A stretch of DNA of 64,000 bases, from positions 620,001-684,000 of the forward strand of contig OX463849.1 in NCBI GenBank assembly GCA_949825065.1, read 5' to 3'. The stretch's first letter is position 1, and every line of letters begins with the position of its first letter. Positions 44,241 through 54,855 of this stretch are shown one piece after another. This DNA comes from Odontocerum albicorne. Taxonomy: Eukaryota > Arthropoda > Insecta > Trichoptera > Odontoceridae. The notes beneath the pieces are model-generated. The model saw nothing but the letters and a program-made list of their open reading frames with translations. It did no database searches and was not told the origin of the DNA. Position numbers and translations under genes: made by a program.

Positions 44241-44739
44241 AGATATTATATTTAATGGTTGGCGAGCCATAAAAAAAACATTGCCACCGGGGGCATTACC
44301 GTCTGCTGTCACCGTGGTGTCACGCTGCGCGCAATGGAAGCCATCAAGTGTCGAGAGGTGACTCACGCGGATTATCAGAACTCAGCCCTGACAAGTCCTG
44401 ACGGCCGATATTCTTCAAAAATCTATTATACAAACAGTGACACCATTACATGAAGTAGTCATTGGAAGGATCCAGTTCGAATTGATAGATTTTCTAACAT
44501 ACGAGTACAAGTGGAGATTTAAATGAACGTTTAACTTTTGTAAATATATAGTATAGCACCACGCCGCCTCTCTGTTGGGCTAGGTAGAGAGGAGATATCG
44601 CCAGACTTCTTATCGTGACATACCTGCGTCACCTTTTCTACAACCATACATCTCCTCATACAGCTTTTACGATTTTTCCAACTTTTTACATTTCTTTCTT
44701 TCAATATACCATACGTGAAGTATGGTCTGTGGAGTGTAT
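44241..44739. other. Stretch without recognised genes
   Basis: Only short frames. One TACGAGTA octamer is at 44500. Confidence 0.4.
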
Positions 44740-44995
44740 ACTCACTACTAGGTCATATACTTCATAACCACAGAGGCTCTCCCGCAGCGTGGTGTAGGCG
44801 TAGGGGTCGCTTAGCTCGTTCCGCAACAACTGCAACGGCGGATGTTAATTAAGTGTGTGAAGTATGGATTGTGGAGTCCATACTTCATACACTTAATCAG
44901 CCTCTCCCGCAGCGTGGTGTAGGCGGACGGATGGCTTTGCACGTTCCGCAGCAGTTTCAGCCGGCGCTCACAACGGTGGATGTTGATGAGAAATC
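44740..44995 (-). other. GC-rich duplicated segment, possibly exon-derived, with a palindrome between copies
   Basis: Two blocks of about 100-145 bp share CTCTCCCGCAGCGTGGTGTA and CGTTCCGCA-CA. On the minus strand they read LQLLRNELSDPYAYTTLRES followed by LCGYEVYDLV and GTGAGT (copy A, 44850-44750), and CERRLKLLRNVQSHPSAYTT followed by LRERLIKCMKYGL (copy B, 44975-44880). The copies retain a similar peptide, suggesting former coding sequence of a gene I do not recognise. Between them TAAGTGT-TGAAGTATGGA faces its inverse (44850-44896). The donor-like GTGAGT after copy A would fit an exon end. Confidence 0.35.
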
Positions 44996-45009
44996 TTCAA
45001 CTTGATCAA

Positions 45010-45212
45010 ATATATACTCACCCATAAATCTATCATTAATCACCCATTAATCGATCATTACTCACCATAAATCTATCATTACTCACTCATAAATATATCA
45101 TTACGCACCCATAAATCTATCATTACTCGCTCATAAATCTATCATTACTCACCCATAAATCTATCATTCCTTACCCATAAATCTATCATTCATTACTCAT
45201 CCATAAATCGTT
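45010..45212. repeat. 22-bp tandem repeat, about 9 copies (locus 1)
   Basis: Unit ACTCACCCATAAATCTATCA plus TT, with substitutions. The same unit forms an array at 50042-50151. Confidence 0.9.
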
Positions 45213-45599
45213 TTATTTTTCCTTTTCTACTCCCCCCCATGATAGAAAATGTGAACGTTTTTATTCAATCAAATCCTTGAAACTTCAATAATTAGTATGG
45301 GGTAATTTTCAACGTATCCGAATTAGTGATCTGGACTTATTGCAGATTGTGACCGGGAGACAATAAGGTATTAGGTCACATTAATCGAGCGTCCGGGTCT
45401 AGAACCACTGGTGTCGTGAGTGATTGGAATACTACCCCACGCATGAAGAGGCAACATGACTTGCACACGTAGGTTATAGATGGAAATGAACTCTTTTGCC
45501 AGAATGGTACTCTGTAACAGACCATTTCAATGTGGAAATCTTTTACAACCAGCCAGAGAGATGTGTAGGAGACCTTCAACGAAAACTAAGTAGGAATCA

Positions 45600-45665
45600 A
45601 CGGGTATTGAACCCGCAACCCCCAGAAGATAATCAAGCATCTTATAACTAGGCTACGAAAATCGC
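45600..45665 (-). mobile_element. tRNA-like SINE head remnant
   Basis: Minus strand shows TAGCCTAGTTATAAGATGC (A-box-like) and GGTTGCGGGTTCAATACCCG (B-box-like). The acceptor stem does not pair well enough for a real tRNA gene. Confidence 0.45.
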
Positions 45666-45725
45666 AATGCTTCGAAACAATTGGCCTAGGGCCAAGCTGG
45701 AGTAGCTAAATCGATTTAAAATCGT

Positions 45726-46260
45726 GTTAACCCTTTGACAGTCAGTGACGCACGATATACGTCATGAAAACAATTATTCCACACATCCGTGACGTACAGT
45801 TTACGTCATTAATTTTTAGGGGCTGTTTTAAAATAATATTGTTTTGTAACACATTAAATAATAGTAAAAATACGTCTAGAGTAAACAGCAAAGCAAAACG
45901 TAATTGTTAATTGGAAAAGGGAAACATAATTATATCATAGTTTATTCTAATTCACTGTTCAGAGTTACCGACATTTTCAATAGAGCAGTGTCAACACAAT
46001 AGTACGTTTGACATTTTTCTAAAAACACTCGTTTGTTCACGTTTTTTTGTTACTTTTCTTTCATTTCGAAACATTTTTTGTGGCTGATATAATTGTAATG
46101 TGCTCGGTTTGGAAAAACGTTATTGTTAGTATTGTGATAAACCTAACTTTTTCAACAATCCGAACATTACTTACTCGTACAATACCAATACAAACAGGTT
46201 TTTCATGTTCGGATTGTTGTTTCGTAAGAAGATAATATTTCAAATAGTATTAACTAAACT
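45726..46260. other. AT-rich stretch starting with a piggyBac-like end
   Basis: TTAACCCTTTGACAGTCAGT at 45728 looks like a TTAA target plus a piggyBac-type terminus (CCCTTTGAC), followed by two ACGTCAT-type repeats. No matching right end was found, so only a solo end is suggested. Two TACTCGTA/TACGAGTA octamers are near its right side. Confidence 0.35.
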
Positions 46261-46261
46261 G

Positions 46262-46781
46262 TGCCATTCGGGAAGTACGAGTATCTTCTCAGATAGTGGA
46301 AGAGTTAACAGGGATATCGAACGACGTGAAGCGATAGGAAATCGTCAATGGAACACTAAAACATATAAATTCGAACCGGACAGTATCAAAATCTTCCAAG
46401 ATGATAGCCACAACAGTATTTTAGTACCGACTTTGATGCGTGGGAGGAAAACTTGGTCGTCGAAATTGACTGAGAGAAGCCGAACGAACTCTGAAAAATT
46501 GCGTGCACTGAGAAGAACACACGGGGTGACTATATATGACAGAATACGTAATGAAGTAATTAGGGACGAATGTGAACTTATTGTTGATGGTGTGTTCAAT
46601 CAGATGAAGAAGATCCCTCTGAAATGGCTCGGGCAAGTTAAGTAAGACGAGGAAGAGTCCGTAGAGATGGTTTGGGCATCTAGAACAAACGAATGAAGAA
46701 ATACTAACAAAACAAATATACAGTGCAAATGTGAGTGGAAGGCGTTGAAGAGAAAGACCGAGGAATGTATGCTTGGATCAG
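46262..46781 (+). mobile_element. LINE family A, longest open copy, 5' part
   Basis: An almost continuous frame (46270-46645): IFSDSGRVNRDIERREAIGN, PDSIKIFQDDSHNSILVPTL, RALRRTHGVTIYDRIRNEVI and then PLKWLGQVK. It is interrupted by LINE B at 46791 and resumes at 47384. Confidence 0.8.
46276..46283. other. TACGAGTA scar in LINE family A
   Basis: Here GAAGTACGAGTATCTTCTCA; at 33849 the paralogue has TTAGTATTTTTTCA. TA has become TACGAGTA. Confidence 0.65.
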
Positions 46782-46790
46782 GTGAATGAT

Positions 46791-47374
46791 TTATTTATTT
46801 ATTTATTTAACACTTTTATTGTAATACAATCTGGCGGGCTTATTGCCAGGCGGCAATCTCTTCCAACCAACCAGACAAAAGTAAATGAAGCAAGTTACGT
46901 GGTCGCATAAATCATTCAAATGACTATCCATCCCCACGAAATCCATAAACATATACGTGAGAACATGCCCACAAACCCCACAAAGACGGACAATCACCCG
47001 AACACTATTTTTCATATAAAGTGAGATATCATCAATCAAAAGGAAAGGAAAGGATGGTGGAGAGGAAAGGAAAAGAAAAATCAGGAATGAAACACGTTAT
47101 TTTACTGACTAGAAATTAAGAGTTTTTTCAGTCGCTTCTTAAAGCATGCCAAGGACGGAGCGAGTCTTATATTGGTTTGTAACTGATTCCAGAGTCTCAC
47201 TGCATGGACAGTAAAGGACGACGTGAAAAAAGAAGAGCGGTGAACTGGAAAGGCCAATAAACAATCTCTGTTTGAGCGTAGCGCTAATCCATGATTGGAA
47301 AGACGCTGAAAATTTTCGGCGAGATAAGAGGGTGCGGCGGGACAGTTAAGGATATTATACAATAGAGACAGTAT
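46791..47374 (-). mobile_element. LINE family B inserted into LINE family A, with target duplication
   Basis: Minus-strand 3' end of the jockey-like family: LSLLYNILNCPAAPSYLAE, FQRLSNHGLALRSN, AVRLWNQLQTNIRLAP and KKRLKKLLIS, then the 3' UTR and an AAATAAATAAAT tail at 46791. A 9-bp target duplication GTGAATGAT flanks it (46782-46790 and 47375-47383). It is 5'-truncated, as usual for LINEs. Confidence 0.9.
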
Positions 47375-47383
47375 GTGAATGAT

Positions 47384-47560
47384 ATTTAGAAAGAGAGAAA
47401 CGTAGTAAGTCAAAGAAATCGTAGAAGTTTTATGAGAAGGTATATGGATGTGCTAGAAGCGAAGGATGTGCGTCGAGAAAAGAAAGGCTGGCGCTCTGTC
47501 CTTTCTGCCTACCCTGACAGGGAGACGGCGTGATGGTATGTATGTATTTAATATTTTAAA
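47384..47560 (+). mobile_element. LINE family A 3' part with complete terminus
   Basis: Continues the 46262 copy and ends CTGGCGCTCTGTCCTTTCTG, CCTGACAGGGAGACGGCGTG, ATGGTATGTATGTAT. A minisatellite begins 20 bases later. Confidence 0.75.
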
Positions 47561-47578
47561 TCGTATTAACAAAAAAAT

Positions 47579-48413
47579 GGTTAATACGTCTGGACGTAGG
47601 CGGTATGATTACCCATATAAGACTGGCCAGTTAAAATGGTTAATACGTCTGGACGTAGGCGGTATGATTATCCATATAAGACTGGCCAGTTAAAATGGTT
47701 AATACGTCTGGACGTAGGCGGTATGATTACCCATATAAGACTAGCCAGTTAAAATGGTTAATACGTCTGGATGTAGGCGGTATGATTACCCATATAAGAC
47801 TGGCCAGTTAAAATGGTTAATACGTCTGGACGTAGGCGGTATGATTACCCATATAAGACTGGCCAGTTAAAATGGTTAATACGTCTGGATGTAGGCGGTA
47901 TGATTACCCATATAAGACTGGCCAGTTAAAATGGTTAATACGTCTGGACGTAGGCGGTATGATTATCCATATAAGACTGGCTAGTTAAAATGGTTAATAC
48001 GTCTGGACGTAGGCGGTATGATTACCCATATAAGACTGGCCAGTTAAAATGGTTAATACGTCTGGATGTAGGCGGTATGATTACCCATATAAGACTGGCC
48101 AGTTAAAATGGTTAATACGTCTGGACGTAGGCGGTATGATTATCCATATAAGACTGGCTAGTTAAAATGGTTAATACGTCTGGACGTAGGCGGTATGATT
48201 ACCCATATAAGACTGGCCAGTTAAAATGGTTAATACGTCTGGACGTAGGCGGTATGATTATCCATATAAGACTGGCTAGTTAAAATGGTTAATACGTCTG
48301 GACGTAGGCGGTATGATTACCCATATAAGACTGGCCAGTTAAAATGGTTAATACGTCTGGACGTAGGCAGTATGATTATCCATAAAAGACTGGCCAGTTA
48401 AAATGTTAAATTT
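47579..48413. repeat. Minisatellite, 59-bp unit, 14 copies
   Basis: Unit GGTTAATACGTCTGGACGTA, GGCGGTATGATTACCCATAT, AAGACTGGCCAGTTAAAAT. Few variants (GATG for GACG, TATCC for TACCC, GGCTAG for GGCCAG). It starts just after the 3' end of LINE family A. Confidence 0.95.
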
Positions 48414-48956
48414 ATTTTGATGCAATTACGAACCGAAGTTATGACGAGTGTTGAAGGTACCTGGCTCTTAACTGTGCTCTTATCTGGCCATCAGAGTGTG
48501 GGCTTCTTTCTGTTCTGCTGCAACTGGAACTAGAACTGGAAAGATCTCGACAGAGAAATGTAACCTGAATGGTAACGGTTCTCTGCACGCACAATGACGC
48601 AACATTCATTCTATCAGACGCGAGTGAAGCAGAAGCAACCAGGCACAGGTTACCTTAATACGAGTAGATGGGACGCAGGCAAATTGCTTGGGAAAATAGC
48701 TAGTTTTAATCAGGCCTAAAGGTACAATATGAAAATATATTTCAAGACACTCGTGGGGAGGGGGAGGGGTACCAAATCGCACCAACTTGACGAATGAAAT
48801 ATCAAAATCGAAACCAGGCAAATATCTACAAAAATTGTTGAAAAACGAGGCAAATTTTGAATGCGCTAAAATCAATTTAGTATACGCGATTCGCTCACTT
48901 TATTTAGAAGAATCTTTCAGAACTGTTCCGAAAGAAAAACTTATTTATTTATCAAA
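48414..48956. other. Unassigned stretch with one protein-like frame
   Basis: Plus-strand frame 48787-48955 reads TNEISKSKPGKYLQKLLKNE, then FECAKINLVYAIRSLYLEES. It looks more like protein than random AT-rich DNA, but I recognise no family. It is cut off by the LINE at 48957. Confidence 0.25.
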
Positions 48957-49690
48957 CACTTTGCACGGATTTCTCCTGTTACACAAAGAGGGTCTGCTTC
49001 TAGAGTTAGCTTATTCGTTGGGAAGAATATCAGCCAGAATTCTTCTCATACTGCTAGGCGGTGCTGAGAATATATCAACCGTGTCATTCAGTTGGTTCAA
49101 TATCTCTATACCACGCGTGACTGAGTGTTTAGCCATGATATTCGTCCTGTAAGTTCGTATGTAGAACAGAGGGCGATTCCTTACACGGCTATATGTATTG
49201 GGTACATATAAACTTGGTGCTTCTAGAATCGCGGGACAGTTAAAGCAACCTTGGAAAACCTTTATTAGGAATATCGCAATGGATTCTTGCCTTCTTGTTT
49301 CGAGGCTTCTATAGTTACACACCGTGAGAAGTTCGACATGGTGAGCATATTTTGGATAATCGCCCTTTGTTCTGTACCATAGATATCTGATAATTTTTTT
49401 GTACTTGTTCTATATTGCTTTTATGATATATTTGAGCTGATGAGGAGCCCAAACTGTAGATGCATATTCTAATTTGGTTTTTATTAGATAATTGTATAAG
49501 TTTCGGAGGATATTTGTACTGTTAAATTCTCTTGATATTCTCATTATATAACCGAGTAGTTTGTGACAGTCCGATTTCAAACGTGAGACATGGTTAACGA
49601 ACGTGAGTCCGGCATCAAAGGTTACGCCCAAATCTTTAAATTCAGAAACTCTGTTTAATGCCACTCCGTGTGTAGTATACTGATTTTATA
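48957..49690 (-). mobile_element. LINE family C, second copy (3' part)
   Basis: Minus strand reads VSEFKDLGVTFDAGLTFVN, EYASTVWAPHQLKY, then YRSLETRRQESIAIFLIK and MAKHSVTRGIEILNQLNDTV. It is highly similar to 34567-35278, with a few indels. Confidence 0.88.
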
Positions 49691-49714
49691 GTCCCTGTAT
49701 AGTATACTGACCAA

Positions 49715-50010
49715 ATTTATTAAAATATACTTTCGGGCTTATTGCCAGGTGGCAAGCTCTTTCAACCCACTACTTCTCAAAAGTAAATAAAGGATGTTAC
49801 ATGGTTACAAAAATATTCAAAATATTTTTTTACAAATTTGATAAACAATATTCAATACATTGTAACAATTACAAAATTCATAATCAAAATACATAGAAAA
49901 ATAAAAATGAGATATCATCAATTGAAAGAAACATAAGGGACGGGAGAGAGGAATGAGAAGTTATGAATATTACTGATTTGAAATTAAGAGTTTAGACAAC
50001 TTAATGCATA
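49715..50010 (-). mobile_element. LINE family B 3' UTR remnant
   Basis: GGGCTTATTGCCAGGTGGCA and AATGAGATATCATCAATTGA match the 3' UTR of the 46.8 kb copy. Confidence 0.65.
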
Positions 50011-50041
50011 TTTTCAAAACGACAATTTTTATTTGTATATA

Positions 50042-50151
50042 TGCACCCATAAATCTACCATTACTCACCCATGAATCTATCATTACTCACCCATAAATCT
50101 ATCATTACTCACCCATAAGTCTATCATTACTCACCCATAAATCTATCATTA
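50042..50151. repeat. 22-bp tandem repeat, 5 copies (locus 2)
   Basis: Same ACTCACCCATAAATCTATCA-TT unit as 45010-45212, more homogeneous here. Confidence 0.9.
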
Positions 50152-50379
50152 TATTAAAACATATTTCAAAACAACAATCCTCGAACAATTTTCCTTAATA
50201 TTTTCACTCAAGAGTGAGGCGTTGATTTTGTGGCATTCCTCAATATATATGTAACATTAATACTGAGAAATTAAAATTGTTAAGATTTTTTTGAAACATT
50301 TTATTTAAAAAAACATTTTGACAACCCACAATTTGCTATACATTAGGTATGTTACGAACACACCATTCGAGAATCATTC

Positions 50380-50560
50380 ACAATTATCAGATATTCACAT
50401 TGCAACACACAATATTGTTATCAATACAATACACAGTAATAATCAGATATTCACATTCCAACACACAATATATCAATACAATATACAGTAATAATCAGAT
50501 ATTCACATTCCAACACACAATATTGTTATCAATACAATATACAGTAATAATCGAAAAACA
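50380..50560. repeat. Tandem repeat, three units of about 52-57 bp
   Basis: Unit contains CAGATATTCACATTCCAACA, ATCAATACAATATACAGTAA and TAAT, with or without a TTGTT insert. Confidence 0.8.
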
Positions 50561-50876
50561 ATATAAATAAATATCCAGAGATGAATTGCGACGCAAAATT
50601 TCCCAAGATCAATATTTCGAGAAGAATAACTCTCGCTCCCTCTTTCTTTTTATGCCCCTTTCTTTATCTTGGACACGAGATACCGAAATGGTCGCCAACC
50701 ACATGAATACAATAACTCGATATAATGTATCGGCAACAAGTGCACACTCGTCACTAATCTGCACCCGAGGCTTCGAGAGGAACAGATTCACTCCGATAAT
50801 TCGGAGATACGGTTTGATTTTATTTGCATTTTGTGATAGTCCACTGGTCACGTACAGTTTTCACTTCATCGATGTA

Positions 50877-51830
50877 CTAGGTAAGTCCAGAAAGTAAGTG
50901 TACTGAATTTTTGTAGGTTACAAATTTTTTTTATAACCAAAAAAATTACGTGGTTACCGTAGTACATATGTAAGCTATTTTTCGACATAGTCGCCAATCC
51001 TCTCAATGCAGGTGGTGAAGCGGGGTATCAACTTTTTGATGCCTTCCTCGAAGTAGTTTCCCGCCAACCCCTCCGTCCACTTCCCACCTTCTCCTTTACC
51101 TCCTCGTCGGTTGAAAACCTTTTTCCACCCATGTGCAGTTTCAGGGAGGTAAAGATATAGTAATCTGAAGGTGCTAGGTCAGGGGAATGCGCGGGATGGT
51201 TCAGGACATCCCATTTAAACGAGGCGAGCAGTTCCTTCGTGGCGTTGGCCGTGTGTGGTCTGGCATTGTCGTGCAGCAGGCAGACTCCCTTTGTCAGCAT
51301 GCCTTTCCTCTTGTTTTGAATCACCCTCCGCAATTTTTTTAGGGTCTCACAGTATCTTGCAGAGTTGATGGCCTCCCCTTGAGGCATATATTCAATTAAA
51401 ATTATGCCTTGACAGTCCCACAACATTTTCGTCAATTTCGTCAGTCACAATTGAAGGTCTTCCGCTTCTCTGATCATCATGCACAGACGTACGACCGTTT
51501 TTAAACTCGCGACACCACTTGTACACACTCGTACGATTCATAGCTTTATCACCATATGCAGTTTTCACCTCATTATAAACCTCAACCGGAGGTTTTCCCT
51601 TCCAAACGAGATAGCGGATGACGCCGCGTATTTCGCACTTGGCGGGATATTGGATTTACATTTTTCACGAAACGTGTTGTCGCGTCGACACTTCTCAACG
51701 TACTGACCTCGAAACGGTCTCGTTGCGGAGGGGAAGGGTCAGGCTACACGGAAGTGTAGCCAACATGTCGAAAAATAAAATTCATCCGGTCGTGAGAGCC
51801 TCAGTACACTTACTTTCTGGATACACCTCG
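50877..51830 (-). mobile_element. Mariner element, 954 bp, internally deleted, CGAG-type end
   Basis: TA on both sides (50875-50876, 51831-51832). Right end inward: CGAGGTGTATCCAGAAAGTA; left end: CTAGGTAAGTCCAGAAAGTA. The catalytic half on the minus strand (51435-51028) reads LWDCQGIILIEYMPQG, LLHDNARPHTANATKELL with the second Asp, and HSPDLAPSDYYIFTSL with the third Asp, both intact. The first-Asp block is absent, apparently by deletion between the linker remnants (near 51600-51450, DDQRSGRPSI) and the core. Non-functional. Confidence 0.92.
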
Positions 51831-51832
51831 TA

Positions 51833-52490
51833 TGTCACTTATTAATATTGTCACTGTGTAGCAGTACCTATGCTAGTTTATGGGGACGGAGGCTGTACGG
51901 GTATGTGTGTAACGTTGCCCATTAGGCTGGATTCCTATTTGACCGCGGCATTACGTGGACTTCCGTATGACTTGAATTTATTACAAGACTTGAGTAAAGA
52001 AGTTGTTCCTTTTACTAATATTGCACGTACAAAAATAAAGCAGAAGAAGATAACGAATCTACTGTTTGAAGAACTTACTGGAGTGGTTTTATTGTGGTAC
52101 AATCAGTTTGTTCATGTTGGACAGCGCTTTGTTATTCGGGCAGGTGGGCAGCGCGAGAGATTGAACGATGTACCGCGTGATACTCGGCAGAAAAACATAA
52201 TTGCTCAGCACAACTGGAAGTAAACAGCAGCAGATCGAGCCAAATAGCGTAGAGCTGTTACTTGTTATCAAGGATACAATGGAAAAGAAGACGCATACAA
52301 GCTGCAAGTATGGAAGCTTCTTACCCTATATATTACATTCTACAACAGGGTATGCCTACCACAAATTAGCTTACATAGTCATCTCTGGTGGCACCGACGT
52401 CAAGTACCCTGATCTTCCACTTTGTACTGTGCTCTGTATTATCAGGCGTAATGGGCATTCATTCAGGCTGCTGTCTCAAAGGTCAAGATA
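51833..52490 (+). other. Unassigned stretch with two open frames
   Basis: Frame 51870-52223 (117 codons) includes LPYDLNLLQDLSKEVVPFTN and VVLLWYNQFVHVGQRFVIRA. Frame 52201-52491 (96 codons) includes LLLVIKDTMEKKTHTSCKYG. I recognise neither. Position between TE copies suggests retroelement or captured sequence, but no motif proves it. Confidence 0.25.
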
Positions 52491-52760
52491 GTCGTAAGAA
52501 GAGGAGATACTATTTAAAATAGACGAAATACACATGTTCAACTCTCCTCTTTCAGGGTACCTCGAGATCCAAAAAAAGAGGAGTTCAACCAAGACGTTAG
52601 GTCTTCTTTAAGCGAGACTCTTCTCAATACTGAGCGTCATGGTCCTCTGCTGTCTCAAACTCGGCGCACAACCTGTCTCCATCCCTTCCGGGTCTGAACC
52701 ATATTGAATAAAGCGCTTAAAGAGAATCCTCTTAACTCCTTCATATGATCCACTCATGTG
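52490..52760 (-). mobile_element. RTE-like LINE C-terminal fragment
   Basis: Minus-strand GAGTTAAGAGGATTCTCTTT and GGAAGGGATGGAGACAGGTT match the LINE text at 23575-23645 (ELTGSSLNSA to EGWRQV). Confidence 0.6.
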
Positions 52761-53384
52761 ATAGCACACCTTCCTCATACTCGCATTATCTCAACCGTCC
52801 CCGCAATCACCTGCTTCTCCAGACTTTTCATAATATTTTCTAGCAATGCGCTCAAAGCACATAAAGAATATTTTTCCTGCATTTTGTAGAAATTCTTCCG
52901 GTTATCTCCAATTCTTGGATGTTACGGAGCATCCGCCTCCAACACTACATTTCGAAGGTATATGTTATATTATGTTTTTTCCTTCTCTCTTTACTAGGAA
53001 TAAACTTGTTACCATTGACGCATTCATTCGTTATAAGTAGGTTTGAACCTACCTTTATAATGTGTTGATTGAATTTGGCGAATATTGTCATGAAAATGAC
53101 TGTCAAAATAAACCAATTTACTGTAATTTCATTACGGGGCGCTAATGGGGCACCGCAGCGCAATCTCCACTCTTCCTCAGTGCAGTTCATCGGTTGAGAC
53201 CGGTGACAGGGTACCGTGTCTATGCCAGTGTCGAGGACTACATCGGTGTCACGCGTCTCACAGAATAGAAAGTGCGGCAGGTTATTGTTTTTCGTTTCAA
53301 GTCTTTAAAACCTTTTTAACTATCCAAAATCATATTTTTTCATTTCAATATGTTATCATTCTGATTGGCATATATGTTAAATAT
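52761..53384. other. Stretch without recognised genes
   Basis: 53140-53290 is GC-richer (GGTTGAGACCGGTGACAGGG) and may derive from a transposon or an old exon. Nothing specific recognised. Confidence 0.4.
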
Positions 53385-53545
53385 TCAATGGGAATGTCTG
53401 CGGATTGCTGTATGCTGATGACACGGTAGTGTTGACGGAGAGTTCGATGCGTAAAGTATGAGAGATGCGAAGAGTAGCATCTGAGAACAGATGTTGCGGA
53501 ATCCTAAGTAATGGTTGTAGAAAAGTGGGAAAGGAAAAGTAAACA
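53385..53545 (+). mobile_element. LINE family A fragment with the YADD catalytic box
   Basis: 53398-53446 reads CGLLYADDTVVLTESS, the catalytic YADD motif of the reverse transcriptase. This shows that family A is a reverse-transcriptase LINE and fixes the order YADD, NNEK, GRVKRDIE, RIRNEV, WFGHVE. Confidence 0.8.
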
Positions 53546-53775
53546 TGATATATTATATGGGTGAACATGATATATGGGTGAACATGATATGTATAGGTGA
53601 ACATGATATATGGGTGAACATGATATATGGGTGAACATGATATATGGGTGAACATGATATATGGGTGAACATGATATACGGGTGAACATGATATATGAGT
53701 GAACATGATATATGGGTGAACATGATATGTATAGGTGAACATGATATATGGGTGAACATGATATATGGGTGAACA
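53546..53775. repeat. Minisatellite, 17-bp unit (some 19 bp), about 14 copies
   Basis: Unit GGGTGAACATGATATAT. Parent sequence in LINE family A is CATATGGGTGAATTATGAAA (59744), and the LINE resumes directly after the array (GAACAATTGAAGATCGGAGC). Long minus-strand frames are artefacts. Confidence 0.93.
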
Positions 53776-53900
53776 ATTGAAGATCGGAGCAAATTGAGGA
53801 ACTCTTTTCTTTAGTAAGTGTTTTCTCACATAATGGAAGAGTTAAGAGGGATATCGAATGGCGTTAGCGATAGGAAATAGAGTCAACGGGGTACTAAGCC
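53776..53900 (+). mobile_element. LINE family A fragment after the minisatellite
   Basis: AATTGAGGAACTCTTTTCTT, then ATAATGGAAGAGTTAAGAGG and GGGATATCGAATGGCGTTAG, the GRVKRDIEWR segment. Confidence 0.75.
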
Positions 53901-54224
53901 TTAATGCATGTTCTAAACATAACTGATCCACTTCACAGACAAGCAAGACCATTAATTTTACTGTTATAATTTTTAGACAATAATCTATTTTTTTCTTGTG
54001 GCATACAATTTACGTAATGGGGTTAAATCTGTATCAAATGTAAAATAAAATGAAATAAAAAGTACAGCAGCGATGCGACTCCGACTCCGACTCCAACTTG
54101 CCAGACAAACAAAAAGGACTCCGACTTGCCACTCATCTTGTATTATGATTTTTTTACAAGTTGCGATGTTCTTCAAGAATGAAAATGTTAAATCATGATT
54201 GTTCAATAACATTGAATTAAAAAT

Positions 54225-54335
54225 AAATATTTTATTTATTTATTTATACATCATACATCTGGTGGCTTTGTTACTATACAGCAATTTCTCCCAACCAACC
54301 GGCCATATCACAAGGCTCATTCCCTGTTCTGAGAC
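54225..54335 (-). mobile_element. SINE/LINE-B type tail, minus orientation
   Basis: AATATTTTATTTATTTATTT then CAGCAATTTCTCCCAACCAA, the complement of the shared TTGGTTGG-AGA tail. Confidence 0.6.
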
Positions 54336-54575
54336 TTACACCTATGAAATTCAAATACAAACACGCATAATTATCTGACCACAACCGAACTGCAGCCGCT
54401 CGCGTGGTGTGACAACTCGCAGCAAAAATAGTTTTTTGGTTATTTTCTGTTTTGTTGAAATTTTGGCAGTTATTCTATTTTCTCTCTACACTGCAATTAA
54501 TCTGCAGTTGTGTGCATTTATGTTTTTATTAAGTTTATAATTGTGTTAACTGATTATTTTTTTATTATAATTTAC

Positions 54576-54800
54576 GACGATCTCCGTGGCCTAGTTGGTG
54601 AGATGTTTTTCTTCCAAGCCGGAGGTTACGGGTTCGATTCCCGTTGGAACCCAGATTTTTTAAAAAAATAATTCCATTCTGATTTTCACTTAACGCTTCT
54701 TTAACACCTTTCCGGTCGGTTGGATGATATTGCAACATGGCAATAAGCCCACCAGGCTGTGCTGTATATAACGAAAGTGTAATACAATACTCGTACACAA
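54576..54800 (+). mobile_element. tRNA-derived SINE, best-preserved copy
   Basis: Head GATCTCCGTGGCCTAGTTGG (A box) and GGTTACGGGTTCGATTCCCG (B box), then CCCAGATTTTTT, a body with TTTTCACTTAACG, and the tail CGGTTGGATGATATTGCAAC, ATGGCAATAAGCCCACCAGG. This is the clearest evidence that the family derives from a tRNA and that its 3' part copies LINE family B. Confidence 0.85.
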
Positions 54801-54855
54801 CGTGTACAAAGGTTTGGTCTGAAAAACATCTGATGTCCTCGTGGCCGAGCCCGTC

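Noticed and set aside
45600..45665. tRNA gene
   Set aside because: A- and B-box-like words are present but the stems do not pair; it fits a decayed tRNA-derived SINE. The same holds for 36715-36790, 61611-61655 and 62315-62372.
45726..45760. Complete piggyBac-type MITE
   Set aside because: Only one TTAACCC-type end could be found, with no partner end in the next several hundred bases.
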